Shown: positions 1 through 9,696, counted from the stretch's first letter. The stretch is DNA of 59,993 bases from Photorhabdus bodei (GCF_003287735.1 NZ_NSCM01000026.1:1-59993); one strand, 5' to 3'. Numbers and translations: made by a program. Notes: generated from the sequence alone by a model not told the origin.

Positions 1-200
1 TCTGTTTCAGGTTCAATTGGCGCTTTAACCTTAAAAAAACATTCGAACAGCTTATTTATTCATGTATCCGGGCAGCACCTATACCTGAGTATTTACTCAA
101 GCTAGCTGAGATTCGATGGTAATCAGGAAATATTTTGCAATTCATATGCTTGATCTTCATCAAAATATAAGCTAGCTAATGAGTTAAGTAAGGAAATTAT

Positions 201-1475
201 GTGAGCGCCAGCCATAGTAACAATAGTAGTAGTATCGGTGAAAATTTGACTCCCGGTAATCATCTTGTCCAACATGTTCAAAATAAGAAAAGTCACATTC
301 AGAAAGACGATCCTCTGTATATTAGAGTGACGTTGTCACTCTTCACCGTGGGGTTAGCTGCATTTGCCCTACTCTATTTCGTTCAACCAATCTTACCCAT
401 GCTGTCGGATGATTTTGGTGTTTCTCCTGCTACCAGTAGTTTATCTTTATCCCTTTCAACCGGAATGTTGGCATTGGGCTTATTAATCACCGGTCCTCTG
501 TCTGATGCTATTGGCCGTAAAAATGTGATGGTAACAGCGCTATTTGCCGCCGCACTTTTCACTTTACTCAGTGCATTTATCACCAGTTGGCATGGAATTT
601 TGGTTGTACGCGCTCTGGTTGGTTTGTCTCTCAGTGGCGTAGCCGCCGTTGCAATGACTTATCTTAGTGAGGAAATCCACCCTAACTTTATTGCTTTATC
701 AATGGGACTTTATGTTAGTGGTAATGCTATTGGTGGCATGAGCGGGCGATTAATATCAGGTGTTATCACCGATTATTTCTCATGGCGGGTTTCTGTCATC
801 GTATTAGGTTTATTAGCATTAATTGCGGCAATGATGTTTTGGCGTATGTTACCTGAATCGCGCCATTTTAGGCCAAGTTCTCTCAAACCTAAATCTTTAT
901 TAATCAATCTGAAATTACATTTTAGTGATAAAGGATTGCCATTACTGTTTTCTGAAGCCTTTTTACTCATGGGCGGCTTTGTTACCCTATTTAATTATAT
1001 AAGTTATCGTTTATTGGATTCTCCCTATCATTTTAATCAGTCAATTGTCGGTATGTTGTCTATTGTCTATCTGGCAGGAACATACGGCGCATCTAAAGTG
1101 GGCACATTAACCCATCAATATGGACTCGGAAAAGTGCTGATCGCGATGATAACTATGATGCTAATCGGTACGCTTATTACCTTATTATCATCTGTGGTGA
1201 TGATTATTATTGGGATGATAGTCCTCACTTTCGGTTTCTTTGCCGCACATGCCGTTGCCAGCAGTTGGGTCGGACGTCGTGCTCGCCGGGCCAAAGCACA
1301 AGCGTCTTCCCTTTATCTGTTTTGTTATTACTTTGGTTCAAGTGTGGCTGGTACTTTGGGCGGTATATTTTGGCTCCAATTAGGTTGGCATGGTGTTGTT
1401 TTATTTATTGCCATTCTTATCCTTTTAGCTCTACTTTTAGGGTTTAAACTCGCCAAACTTCCAGAGGCAAAATAA
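201..1475 (+). CDS. ynfM: MFS transporter, YnfM family
   Basis: Twelve-helix major facilitator superfamily exporter of the Bcr/CflA-like branch, 424 aa, in the inner membrane. After a polar N-terminus of about 50 residues, the first helix reads LFTVGLAAFALLYFVQPILP. The loop motif GPLSDAIGRKNVMV (around residues 93-106) is the MFS signature between helices 2 and 3, and SEEIHP and SMGLYVSGNAIGGMSGRL follow closely the sequence I know for E. coli YnfM. The start is GTG, preceded by an AAGGA-type ribosome site. No partner gene lies next to it. The substrate is unknown; arabinose or drug efflux has been suggested for related proteins, but nothing here decides it. Confidence 0.9.
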   Translation: MSASHSNNSSSIGENLTPGNHLVQHVQNKKSHIQKDDPLYIRVTLSLFTVGLAAFALLYFVQPILPMLSDDFGVSPATSSLSLSLSTGMLALGLLITGPLSDAIGRKNVMVTALFAAALFTLLSAFITSWHGILVVRALVGLSLSGVAAVAMTYLSEEIHPNFIALSMGLYVSGNAIGGMSGRLISGVITDYFSWRVSVIVLGLLALIAAMMFWRMLPESRHFRPSSLKPKSLLINLKLHFSDKGLPLLFSEAFLLMGGFVTLFNYISYRLLDSPYHFNQSIVGMLSIVYLAGTYGASKVGTLTHQYGLGKVLIAMITMMLIGTLITLLSSVVMIIIGMIVLTFGFFAAHAVASSWVGRRARRAKAQASSLYLFCYYFGSSVAGTLGGIFWLQLGWHGVVLFIAILILLALLLGFKLAKLPEAK

Positions 1476-1862
1476 TAGAAGACCAGAATTTTTTATTATT
1501 TGGCGTTTTTTATCCATCAGGTAATGTCCTTCACTTTCTGATTTATTGAAAATTAATATGTTTTTTGCGGTGATATTAAAAAGTGTGATAATATTGCTCA
1601 ACAAAAAACATTAATTAATATATAAGTCAGCGTTAATTATGGGGAATTTCAGATTTGAAGGTTTTACTACAGAGAAAATAAAACCGGCATATGAATTTAA
1701 TATATTAAATTCATCCTCTTTTGGGTGTGTTGACATAAGTCAGCCATCCGAGAGAGGGTTTCAATCAAGGTGATAAACTTGACGCCAAAGAGAACAGTTC
1801 ATGTAACCACAGCATATCTGAAACACCCACCAGCCCCCTCAGCATCATTTACGCAACAAAGC
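1476..1862. other. non-coding gap between ynfM and ERIC copy
   Basis: AT-rich stretch downstream of ynfM with no coding region I can support. Open frames running across 1770-2009 are produced by the ERIC repeat and are not genes. No clear promoter or terminator is seen. Confidence 0.5.
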
Positions 1863-1989
1863 TATACCCGTCATCTTTCAAGTTGCCTCTTTGTTGGCTG
1901 CACTCGCTCACCCCGGTCTCATAGTTATCTATGCTCCCGGGGATTCACTCCCTTGCCGTCGCGATCCATCTTGAAATCCATTGGGTATA
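1863..1989 (-). repeat. ERIC (IRU) element, 127 bp
   Basis: Exactly 127 bp, from TATACCCGTCATC to CATTGGGTATA, with complementary ends. The central segment CACCCCGGTC...GCTCCCGGGGATTCAC is the reverse complement of the enterobacterial repetitive intergenic consensus core. It lies between ynfM and the next minus-strand gene. Four more copies of the same length occur in this window. Confidence 0.93.
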
Positions 1990-2001
1990 TACAGCATGAA
2001 A

Positions 2002-2538
2002 CTAATTAATAATAACGTTAAAATCTGTAGAAATTAAATTTGCTAAAAAATTTGAACTAACTTTACTCTTTACAAGAAGCGCAAGATTTGGAAAGACAGC
2101 GCTCTTACCACTATAACTCAATTCCCCATTTTTTATAAAATAACAACATGGATCAATGAAATTTACGCTGTATTCTCCAGCCCCTGTATCATCGGAATAT
2201 ATGCCAAAATTATCAAAACCGTTTTCAACGTATTCCCCATTATTGAAAAACCAATCTTGAGTTGGTTTCTCTCTTGACATTTCAGCCGCAGCATTTTTTG
2301 GCGTGAAAAACCGCGCGTTAAACGTGAATGCAAGATAGAGATTTGAAATATTGGGATAACAAAATAAGTTGCGAAACTCTGAGGTATTTCGGCCATCCAA
2401 CCATATAAATCCCGGCGTAAAAATGCGAAAATTCAAATTCTCCGCATTCCACTTCTCTATTTTTCTATCGGGTGTCAATGGGAATTTCATCACGATACCA
2501 TTTGGAGCATATTTGTTTACATAAATATTAGTCATCAT
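2002..2538 (-). CDS. hypothetical protein (178 aa)
   Basis: I do not recognise this protein. It has no signal peptide, membrane helix or catalytic motif that I can see. It is rich in aromatic residues and asparagine (FRIFTPGFIWLDGRN, YVENGFDNFGIYSDDTGAGE), which suggests a beta-rich soluble fold. The gene begins with two adjacent ATG codons after a GAGG-type site (revcomp of about 2540-2550). It ends 13 bp from the ERIC copy and stands alone between ynfM and the MazEF pair. Its low GC and isolated position fit an accessory gene. Coding is supported by length and composition only. Confidence 0.55.
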   Translation of the reverse strand: MMTNIYVNKYAPNGIVMKFPLTPDRKIEKWNAENLNFRIFTPGFIWLDGRNTSEFRNLFCYPNISNLYLAFTFNARFFTPKNAAAEMSREKPTQDWFFNNGEYVENGFDNFGIYSDDTGAGEYSVNFIDPCCYFIKNGELSYSGKSAVFPNLALLVKSKVSSNFLANLISTDFNVIIN

Positions 2539-2920
2539 TGTGCCTCATCTTTTAATTGATTTACTTGGCTCAATAGCCCCAACCTTGTTTATTATCTCTT
2601 TTTTACAGTATAATGCCATAAGTGGATTACCGCTAATATTCCACGATCAAAATTACTTCACATTCATCACACTGCTAGAAAAAATAAGAAAACACGGCGG
2701 ATTCGACTAATAAGTGCAAAATATTCACCTGATGAAAAATTATTATCAGCACTGATATCAACATTAAAATAATATACAGTAAGATTATTCCTATATGGAA
2801 ATAAACAGGAAATCTGACAACAAGAATACGCCAAATTAATACCTTAAAAACTTTTTGGGATTTTAGCTCGATATCTCTGCCTACATTGAGAGAAAATTTA
2901 CAACAATTTTTACTAACGTG
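2539..2920. other. AT-rich gap before the mazEF promoter
   Basis: No convincing gene. A minus-strand frame at 2675-2926 is hydrophobic, but it starts inside the mazEF promoter and has no ribosome site, so I leave it out. Confidence 0.4.
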
Positions 2921-2965
2921 TTGCATGTAACGTTTTTTTGGTTATATTATAGACATCGTTACATG
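2921..2965 (+). promoter_or_regulatory. mazEF promoter with inverted-repeat operator
   Basis: A -35-like TTGCAT (2921-2926) is followed after 16 bp by TATATT (2943-2948). A 9-bp inverted repeat, CATGTAACG (2924-2932) and CGTTACATG (2957-2965), brackets the -10 region. The ribosome site GAGGGTG and the antitoxin ATG (2981) follow. This is the expected layout for binding by the antitoxin or toxin-antitoxin complex. Confidence 0.7.
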
Positions 2966-2980
2966 TCACGAGGGTGAAGT

Positions 2981-3199
2981 ATGAATAAGGTTGCAGATCG
3001 TGTCAGAAAACACAGACAACAGCTCAGGATGTCAGGATTAAGGCCCGTTCAAATATGGGTGCCTGATACACGCCTTCCTCATTTTAGAGAGGAATGTCGG
3101 CGTCAAAGCCATCTGGCTATGGCAACACAGGACAAGGAAACAGATACACTATTAGAAAATGCGATAAATGAACTAGCTGATTCAGGAGACTGGGAGTGA
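2981..3199 (+). CDS. antitoxin MazE family protein (DUF3018 type)
   Basis: 72-aa antitoxin expected to bind DNA and neutralise the MazF-like toxin encoded next. The sequence starts MNKVADRVRKHRQQLR and contains LRPVQIWVPDTR, the hallmark of the DUF3018 MazE-like antitoxins, followed by a charged, probably disordered toxin-binding tail (TDTLLENAINELADSGDWE). Its stop overlaps the toxin start (GTGA), so the two are translationally coupled. The inverted repeat at 2924-2965 just upstream is the likely autoregulatory operator. Confidence 0.88.
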   Translation: MNKVADRVRKHRQQLRMSGLRPVQIWVPDTRLPHFREECRRQSHLAMATQDKETDTLLENAINELADSGDWE

Positions 3200-3522
3200 A
3201 ACGGGGAGACTTGATAACAGTTGCTCTACAAGGGGCTTATGGCAAGCCCCGCCCTGCGCTGGTTATCCAATCTGACAACTTTGATGAACATCCCAGTGTT
3301 ACTATTTTGCCCGTGACCTCAACATTAATTGATGCACCACTTTTCCGGGTGATGATCGAGCCTTTTCCTGAAACAAATCTTGAAAAACCGTCACAGGTCA
3401 TGATTGATAAAACCATGACTCTCCCGAAAGAAAAAGCTGGCGCAGTATTTGGTAAACTCGATTACGCGACGATGCAGCAAGTGGATCGCTGTTTAGCTTT
3501 GTTTTTAGGTATCGCAAAATAA
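3196..3522 (+). CDS. MazF/PemK-type endoribonuclease toxin
   Basis: 108-aa toxin of the MazF/PemK/CcdB fold, predicted to cleave mRNA at short specific sequences. It opens MKRGDLITVALQGAYGKPRPALVIQSD: the RGD...GKPRPALV signature of MazF, with the catalytic Arg in the loop. VTILPVTSTL follows, and then VMIDKTMTLPKEKAGAVFGKL, matching the second conserved block. The start is GTG, overlapping the antitoxin stop by 4 bp. The length is normal and all core motifs are present, so the toxin looks intact. The cleavage specificity cannot be read from sequence. Confidence 0.92.
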   Translation: MKRGDLITVALQGAYGKPRPALVIQSDNFDEHPSVTILPVTSTLIDAPLFRVMIEPFPETNLEKPSQVMIDKTMTLPKEKAGAVFGKLDYATMQQVDRCLALFLGIAK

Positions 3523-3583
3523 AAAAATCATCATCATATAACTTCTTGCAAAACAATTTTAAACTCAATTTTCGACTTCTCAT

Positions 3584-3605
3584 AAAAGGCGACATCCATG
3601 TCGCC
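3584..3605 (-). terminator. rho-independent terminator for the Rhs gene
   Basis: Perfect 8-bp stem GGCGACAT-CC-ATGTCGCC (3588-3605). On the minus strand it is followed at once by TTTT, so it ends transcription coming from the Rhs gene just past its stop at 3640. Confidence 0.8.
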
Positions 3606-3639
3606 CCTTGGTTATTATTTCGTTCAGCCCGCAGAATCT

Positions 3640-6600
3640 TTATATTGTCAAACGGCCTCGTAACACATTACGGGTTTCAATGGACGATTGACTAAATAGA
3701 TTTCCGGTACTATTTCGAAATGCTTGGTTCACTTCAACGGCTCGAATAGATGGATGAACATTTATCGCTTCTGGCTCCAATTGTGCAAAACGAGACAACG
3801 TATAGGCTTCACTTCCCTCAGAAGTACCTGCTGATGAACTGAGTTCCCAAGTATGATGATTCACTGCATAAGCTGTACGCGCAAGATTAATTAGCCCCGC
3901 CGTTGTTGATACAGCCCCAAAACCTACAGAGATCCATCCCAAGATATTAGCGGCATTAGCATTGTTATCTGCAACGGCAGAAGCCGCTATCCCCGTAGAG
4001 AGGGCCACAGCATTCGCACTCAATGACACCGTCGATAAAGCGATGTCCCAGCGTCTGCTAGAACGGCTGGCAATTTCACCAAATTCAATAGGTACTGACC
4101 CGATAACACCCGTGCTGGCTACCTGAGAACCATTCCGTGCCGATTTTATCAGCGAAGAGGTAAAGGTTATTGCACTGATGCCAAAGCTTAAAACCCCCAA
4201 CCCTGCACTAATCCAATTTAATATCCCAGATGTTTTCGGATCTTTTTCTGATAATGCCGCTGACGCAATCCCTATCGTATCGGCGGCCAATCCAATGACA
4301 GTCGCAGTAACTGCAAACGCACTGGTAGAAGCAATCGCCCCCAGAGCTCCCCCCGCAGCAATGAGACCCGCACTAATCGCCGCGCCAGCCCCCAGTGACA
4401 CAATCCCAACAATGACACCAATTGCCCCTAGCACAATGCCTAATATTCCGCCTGCACTAAGATGACCGTTCAGATCAATCCGATTTATGGGATCGCCCTG
4501 GCAATAAGTATAGGGATTAACCCCTCCCCGACCAAAGGGGCTCCAACTGTCGGGACTATGAAATCTCATAAGAACCGGATTGAAAACACGATATCCGTTA
4601 CCTAAGAAATACCAGCCTGTTACTGGATCGACCTGCGCTCCATTCAAACCCGGTAATGAAGAAATTAAACTCCTAAAACCATAAGGCGTGTAGGACAAAG
4701 CCATCAACTCGTTTTCGTTCTGACTGGCTATAACTGTACTATTATGGTCAGTGCCGTATTGATAGTAGACTGACTGACCATTCTTGGTGCTCTGATGACC
4801 AAGCCGTTGTTTATCACTATTCAGCCAGGTAATCGCTTCATCACCCAATTGAACATTCGCCACGTTACCTGAAGCATAATGTTGACGATTAACCGTACCA
4901 TTCGCTAAAACTTGGGCGGTTAATTTGTTCAATGCATCATACTGGTAGTTGCACACCAGATTACCCAGCCGGTCTTTGACCTGTATCAGGCGATTATTCT
5001 GATCGTAAATGAGCGTTTGCCCTTTTTCGTCGCGTATTAGATTACCGTTGGCATCATAACTTAACTCTATTTGCTGTTTATCGCTGGTAATACGAATAAG
5101 TTGGGTTGGATCGGCTTGACTGAAATGATAATTCACTGTTTCTTTACCATCTCGATATGTATTATCAAGCCGTTTGATATTACCCCATTGGTCATAATGG
5201 TAAATTTGCTGATTTAACACTCGACCAGTATGATCAACCGGAGATTGTTCTCCCTCGCATTGGTACTGGCTTAAGCGCTGATTACTATCATATTGATAAC
5301 GTTCATTTTTTATAACCACCCCATCGACGGAGGTGATACGTTGACTGATTTGATTATTCTTTGTATAGCTTAAGGTAATGACTTGTATTGAGAAGTCACT
5401 AATTAGCGAGCGTTTTATCTCTCGATCAAAAGCATCGTATTCAATTTTTGTGACTAATTGGGATAATGACGTTGTGTCTTTTGTCGTCGTTGTTATTAGC
5501 CGTCCAACATTGTCATATTCAAATGTAGCGTATTGCGAACTCTGTTCTGTTTTAACTAATCTTCCTTGGGCATCGTAACTATAAACATGATCATGACCAA
5601 AACTATCTTTATGACGTTGAATCAAACCAGACATCGTATAACGGTAATCGCCCGATGAAATCGGTTTATTATCCCGCGAAAATGATTCGTGCTGTAATAC
5701 ACCCGATGGGAAATAACTGTAATTACTCTGGGATACGCCTTCTGTCGCAGATAATAATGCCCCCGTTTTCTGATAGTAATAAAAGTTTTGTTGGCTTGTC
5801 TCTGTGGTAAATTTGGACATCACACTACCGAGAGAGTAAAGATAATCGATGTTTTGTTTATTATGCGCAGGCGTGACAGACTGAATAGGTTTGTCACCTT
5901 GAGATCCATATAAATATTCCGTTTTGCGACCACCCACCGTATCGCTGATTACCCGCCCAAGACCATCATAAACTAACGAACCCAATGGTGTTCCATTCAC
6001 ATTCAGGGCAGAAATTAATTCTTCATGGCTAAAGCTTGCATAAGCGGATTCTAATATTGTTCTGTCTGGCAACGTTTTTTTCACTATACGATCAAATAGA
6101 TCGTACTCAATTTGAGTAGCGTAACCTTCCGCATCTGTTTCAGTCACCGTACGACCAAATCCATCATAACGATAGGTACGAGTGCTATATATCGCACCAT
6201 CAGGATACACAACTTTAATTGAAGCAGGCTGTTCAAAGTTATTTTGCTGAATAGTTAACATCCCCAACCCTTTGACCCCTTGAGTAATTGTCCTCGTAAT
6301 AGGATCATGGATTTCCAGCTCCATCCGACCATCACTATACTCAGTGCTGTAACGATTTCCCCAACCATCATATTGATGGGTTTTCGTTGTAACCAAAGGA
6401 GTCGTCAAGCGAGTCAAAGGATTAGCAGATAAATCCCATGACCAATCATTTGAAATTTCTTTGACCAATTGCCCCAAAACATCATATTGTCTGGTCAGAA
6501 CGTTTCGATATGTGCCTTGATAAATCCCCGATGTGCCCCAAATACCATCATCATCTTGTTCTTCAATCGAACAAATACGTCCCATTCCATCGTAATGGGT

Positions 6601-8517
6601 TTTACGTCTGACACCTTGGGAATCAATTTCTATCATCACCGGCCAAAAATCATTTTCGTCACCACCGGGATATTGATAAACATAATTACGTTTAATTTCT
6701 TTTGTCGTACCAGGGTCAATAATTTGTCCTATAACTCGGCCGGAAAGATCATAAGACTGGTCTGTAATGACATGGTTTACATCAACTTTACGGAGTTGCC
6801 GATGTGTATAAATGGAGGTCACATTTTTCGATTCCATATGTGCACCATCAAAACCCGTCACCGTAGAGTTTGTAGTCATCTCACTATCTGAATATTCATA
6901 TTTAAACGTGGTAACCGTTTGTTGGTTATTCATCACCGACGTTATTTTTGCTAATGAACCATGCGATTTGTTTGTCGGTGAATTAACATAGTTAAAGGTC
7001 CTGACTATTTTACTGTCTATCGTCTCTGAGGCTTTACTGACATATTCCTTAACATAAGCGCCGGTAAAAGTGGGCAGTTTTTGATACGTGTAGGAAGTCA
7101 CTCTATTCGCGACACTTTGAGCAGCATCAGGTGATCCTTTTTGCGTAACTGATTTTAAAAACCGGGAAAAACCCAATGGATCGGCAGGACAATTATTACC
7201 CTCACCCTTCACCGGATAATAAACGTATTCTTTCTGTATCCCACTGGTATCAGTAATAAGTAGAGTATTTCCCCAATCATCGCTTTTAATATTAACACTC
7301 TCTTCTCGTGAAGTATTGGTTTGTAAGTCTGTGTAACGCGTTAACACATGAGAGGGTTGTTGTAAATTTTCTGGTTGTTCGGAAAAGCTTTTTGACGGAT
7401 CTTCATTGTAAGTAATTTCTGTTGTGATTCTCTTATTATCTTGTGTTTTTGCTTCTTTGGTCATTAAATGAAATTTATCAAACACCCTTTCTGTTACTGA
7501 AATAACATTTTGACCGTTTAAAACACGTTCAATGGATGAATAGGTATATTTCCCTGTAACCAGATACAAATTATCTTGACTGGAATCAAAGCTTGTCCGG
7601 CCAGAAGAATAGCCCAAGAAATTATGTACTGAACTATATTCATAGGATTTGCTGATCGCAGGCTGCCCATTACCAGGTTGAATAGTCAATGCAGCAGCAT
7701 AAGGAATAGATTCCGTGTCCGTCACTTTATGTCCATTCTCCTTATAACTCACCAGCTCAACATAACCTGTTGGTGTACGAAAAGCGCTAATAACTGGAAA
7801 TATTCCTTTTAATGTCTGATAGGTCATCTTAAATCTGGCAGAATCAATAGGACCAGAAGCATCATAAGGTACAGTCACAGTAATAAGGTAATCATTGCGA
7901 TAATCGAATGCGATTTTCGCAGAGATATTATTATCATCTGGGTATTCAACTGATGTACAATTATTTCCAGAGTAATTGAGTTTAAGATAAGTCTTACCCG
8001 TCACCCGGTATTTTATTTCGGATAATGCGAATCTTGAATTATAAATTAAATCAAATACTTCCCCATCAGGAAATTCAAGTGCAATCGTTTTCGCAATGTC
8101 ACTCGATCCAATTCGTTTAAGTGTTTCTATAATGCCATTTTTGTTATAAACATAAAAGGTATTGCTATCGAGTTTATAGACACGCAAATCTTTTAATTTT
8201 TTATCTTTAAAGCTAATATCATTATTATTAGGTGGCAATGGCTTACATTTAAATTGCTCCCCATTTGCTCGGCTAAATGTGAGTGTTTTTACATCCAATG
8301 TTGTTAATGAAAACCGCCAGCCAATACCAAACCCATTATTTAACGTTGTTAATGGCGAGAATGACAGATTAAGTACCTGTTCAACATTGCCGACATTATT
8401 TGGTCTCAACGTGATAATATTGATATTTGCGCTATATTGACCTGTTCTGGGATCGACACCAGTATTAATATAAGATCCAAAATTAAATGCATTGGAATAT
8501 ATATCGTTAACTTTCAT
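3640..8517 (-). CDS. Rhs/YD-repeat protein with hydrophobic C-terminal region
   Basis: 1625-aa protein. The first ~450 residues are a beta-rich N-terminal part starting MKVNDIYSNAFNFGSY. Many YD repeats follow (YDGMGRICSIEE, YDGFGRTVTETD, YDGLGRVISD, YDAQGRLVKTEQ, YDANGNLIRDEKG), then a canonical Rhs core ending PDSWSPFGRGGVNPYTYC...GDPINRIDLNGH near residue 1351. Such repeats build the closed shell that encapsulates a C-terminal cargo in Rhs and TccC proteins. The ~275-residue tail has long glycine/alanine-rich hydrophobic stretches (about 1355-1530) and a polar end, and no nuclease or ADP-ribosyltransferase motif that I recognise; membrane action is an inference. No signal peptide, PAAR, VgrG or TcA/TcB partner gene is nearby, and no immunity gene is obvious. 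It lies last in the ketosynthase-ACP block, 168 bp after the preceding gene and beyond a hairpin. Confidence 0.9.
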   Translation of the reverse strand: MKVNDIYSNAFNFGSYINTGVDPRTGQYSANINIITLRPNNVGNVEQVLNLSFSPLTTLNNGFGIGWRFSLTTLDVKTLTFSRANGEQFKCKPLPPNNNDISFKDKKLKDLRVYKLDSNTFYVYNKNGIIETLKRIGSSDIAKTIALEFPDGEVFDLIYNSRFALSEIKYRVTGKTYLKLNYSGNNCTSVEYPDDNNISAKIAFDYRNDYLITVTVPYDASGPIDSARFKMTYQTLKGIFPVISAFRTPTGYVELVSYKENGHKVTDTESIPYAAALTIQPGNGQPAISKSYEYSSVHNFLGYSSGRTSFDSSQDNLYLVTGKYTYSSIERVLNGQNVISVTERVFDKFHLMTKEAKTQDNKRITTEITYNEDPSKSFSEQPENLQQPSHVLTRYTDLQTNTSREESVNIKSDDWGNTLLITDTSGIQKEYVYYPVKGEGNNCPADPLGFSRFLKSVTQKGSPDAAQSVANRVTSYTYQKLPTFTGAYVKEYVSKASETIDSKIVRTFNYVNSPTNKSHGSLAKITSVMNNQQTVTTFKYEYSDSEMTTNSTVTGFDGAHMESKNVTSIYTHRQLRKVDVNHVITDQSYDLSGRVIGQIIDPGTTKEIKRNYVYQYPGGDENDFWPVMIEIDSQGVRRKTHYDGMGRICSIEEQDDDGIWGTSGIYQGTYRNVLTRQYDVLGQLVKEISNDWSWDLSANPLTRLTTPLVTTKTHQYDGWGNRYSTEYSDGRMELEIHDPITRTITQGVKGLGMLTIQQNNFEQPASIKVVYPDGAIYSTRTYRYDGFGRTVTETDAEGYATQIEYDLFDRIVKKTLPDRTILESAYASFSHEELISALNVNGTPLGSLVYDGLGRVISDTVGGRKTEYLYGSQGDKPIQSVTPAHNKQNIDYLYSLGSVMSKFTTETSQQNFYYYQKTGALLSATEGVSQSNYSYFPSGVLQHESFSRDNKPISSGDYRYTMSGLIQRHKDSFGHDHVYSYDAQGRLVKTEQSSQYATFEYDNVGRLITTTTKDTTSLSQLVTKIEYDAFDREIKRSLISDFSIQVITLSYTKNNQISQRITSVDGVVIKNERYQYDSNQRLSQYQCEGEQSPVDHTGRVLNQQIYHYDQWGNIKRLDNTYRDGKETVNYHFSQADPTQLIRITSDKQQIELSYDANGNLIRDEKGQTLIYDQNNRLIQVKDRLGNLVCNYQYDALNKLTAQVLANGTVNRQHYASGNVANVQLGDEAITWLNSDKQRLGHQSTKNGQSVYYQYGTDHNSTVIASQNENELMALSYTPYGFRSLISSLPGLNGAQVDPVTGWYFLGNGYRVFNPVLMRFHSPDSWSPFGRGGVNPYTYCQGDPINRIDLNGHLSAGGILGIVLGAIGVIVGIVSLGAGAAISAGLIAAGGALGAIASTSAFAVTATVIGLAADTIGIASAALSEKDPKTSGILNWISAGLGVLSFGISAITFTSSLIKSARNGSQVASTGVIGSVPIEFGEIASRSSRRWDIALSTVSLSANAVALSTGIAASAVADNNANAANILGWISVGFGAVSTTAGLINLARTAYAVNHHTWELSSSAGTSEGSEAYTLSRFAQLEPEAINVHPSIRAVEVNQAFRNSTGNLFSQSSIETRNVLRGRLTI

Positions 8518-8630
8518 TTTAAATTTCCTGTTTGATTAATTAAGAACAAAACAAAATATCCATTTAACCATTCATTTATGTACAATAACATATACCGCTA
8601 TATTCCTATTTCAACAATGGAATATCTTAA

Positions 8631-8662
8631 TTGCTGGTAAACACACATGTGATTACCAGCAA
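8631..8662 (-). terminator. hairpin between the 336-aa gene and the Rhs gene
   Basis: Perfect 10-bp stem: TTGCTGGTAA (8631-8640) and TTACCAGCAA (8653-8662). It lies 24 bp past the stop of the upstream gene on the minus strand. No strong T-run follows, so it may attenuate transcription or stabilise the mRNA end, setting the Rhs gene partly apart from the upstream five genes. Confidence 0.55.
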
Positions 8663-8685
8663 TAGATAAAAACGTTATTCAATAA

Positions 8686-9696
8686 TTAACTTATTCTTGC
8701 AATACTTAACGAACGTCCGATATTAACCGAGGATATTCTAAATTTATGCTGGCAACCGTAGTTATCAATGATTGTAACATCATGATATCCATCATAATAA
8801 CCACTCGTCCATGAACATCCTGTCACATGGAGCACTTCAGCAGCAAGCTGCGTGTCTGGAATAGTTACGGTATAAGAATGGTCCATAACACATCCTCCAC
8901 TCACATTATCACGTGCACTCACATATGAAGTACCTCGTTTAAATACCCTTCCTCTTGTCAGGAATCTATCATTTGATGAGTCCTTACCAAGGACATATAT
9001 TCTATTAACAGTCTCGTTATTTCCTTCAAGAATCCTCAAATGATATGGCAATGTCCAGCGATAAAGGTTAATTGTTTGATGATGGGTATCCGATTTGGTT
9101 GGCTCTTCTGTTTTATCAAACAATGTATTAATACTCTCATGCAATTGATTTGTATTAATTGCATAAGGAGCAATGGCTTTTAATAAGATCTTGCTGTCAA
9201 AAACTTCATCACCAACCGACATATTCGTTGTTAGTGTGCGTTTCCCATCCGTATCTTCGAAGGTCATTTTTGCCATTAGATACTCTGTACTTGTTCTACT
9301 ACTACTAACATAACGATAGATATATTCAGGAACACTCTTCACACTGTTCTGATAGCTTTCATTTGTACAGCAATCTCCCGCATGATCTACTGCCGGCTCA
9401 TCAATAGAAGCATCAATACGATAAACACCATTTAATAACCCAAGATCATATCTATTTCTTGTCTCTGTCGTTGTCCAACTTGAAGGCATTTTTAATTGGT
9501 CATATATAAGGCTATCACTTAATGCTGCTACCTGAATCGATCTTTTTTCAGCATCACTCAATGCTAATTTTACCCAATCACCATTCTTATATTCTTGTTT
9601 AAGTACAGAAATTTTCACCATACATTGATGACGCCCATTAGCATAAAAATTGTCATCAGTTTTTTCAATGGTAAATGTTGTTATTCTCTTTTCCAT
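8686..9696 (-). CDS. hypothetical protein in ketosynthase-Rhs block (336 aa)
   Basis: I do not recognise this protein. An upstream ATG at 9708 would add MENV, but the ATG at 9696 has GGAGAA seven bases before it and is the better start. There is no signal peptide and no membrane helix. The composition suggests a beta-rich soluble protein with many Thr, Ser and Tyr. Features visible: a central Cys pair (HAGDCCTNESYQ), and a C-terminal part with GGCVMDHSYTVTIPDTQ, HVTGCSWTSGYYDGYHDV and DNYGCQHKF, where conserved-looking Cys and His residues recur. Only 23 bp separate it from the upstream 186-aa gene, and both read in the same direction as the ACP, so co-expression is likely. It could be a structural or binding partner of the Rhs product or an enzyme acting on the acyl chain; neither is proven. 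Confidence 0.7.
   Translation of the reverse strand: MEKRITTFTIEKTDDNFYANGRHQCMVKISVLKQEYKNGDWVKLALSDAEKRSIQVAALSDSLIYDQLKMPSSWTTTETRNRYDLGLLNGVYRIDASIDEPAVDHAGDCCTNESYQNSVKSVPEYIYRYVSSSRTSTEYLMAKMTFEDTDGKRTLTTNMSVGDEVFDSKILLKAIAPYAINTNQLHESINTLFDKTEEPTKSDTHHQTINLYRWTLPYHLRILEGNNETVNRIYVLGKDSSNDRFLTRGRVFKRGTSYVSARDNVSGGCVMDHSYTVTIPDTQLAAEVLHVTGCSWTSGYYDGYHDVTIIDNYGCQHKFRISSVNIGRSLSIARIS

Noticed and set aside
1770..2009. Open frame across an ERIC repeat
   Set aside because: Most of it is repeat sequence; no ribosome site and no protein-like composition.
2675..2926. Hydrophobic 83-aa minus-strand frame
   Set aside because: It starts within the mazEF promoter/operator and has no ribosome site; its hydrophobicity comes from AT-rich DNA.
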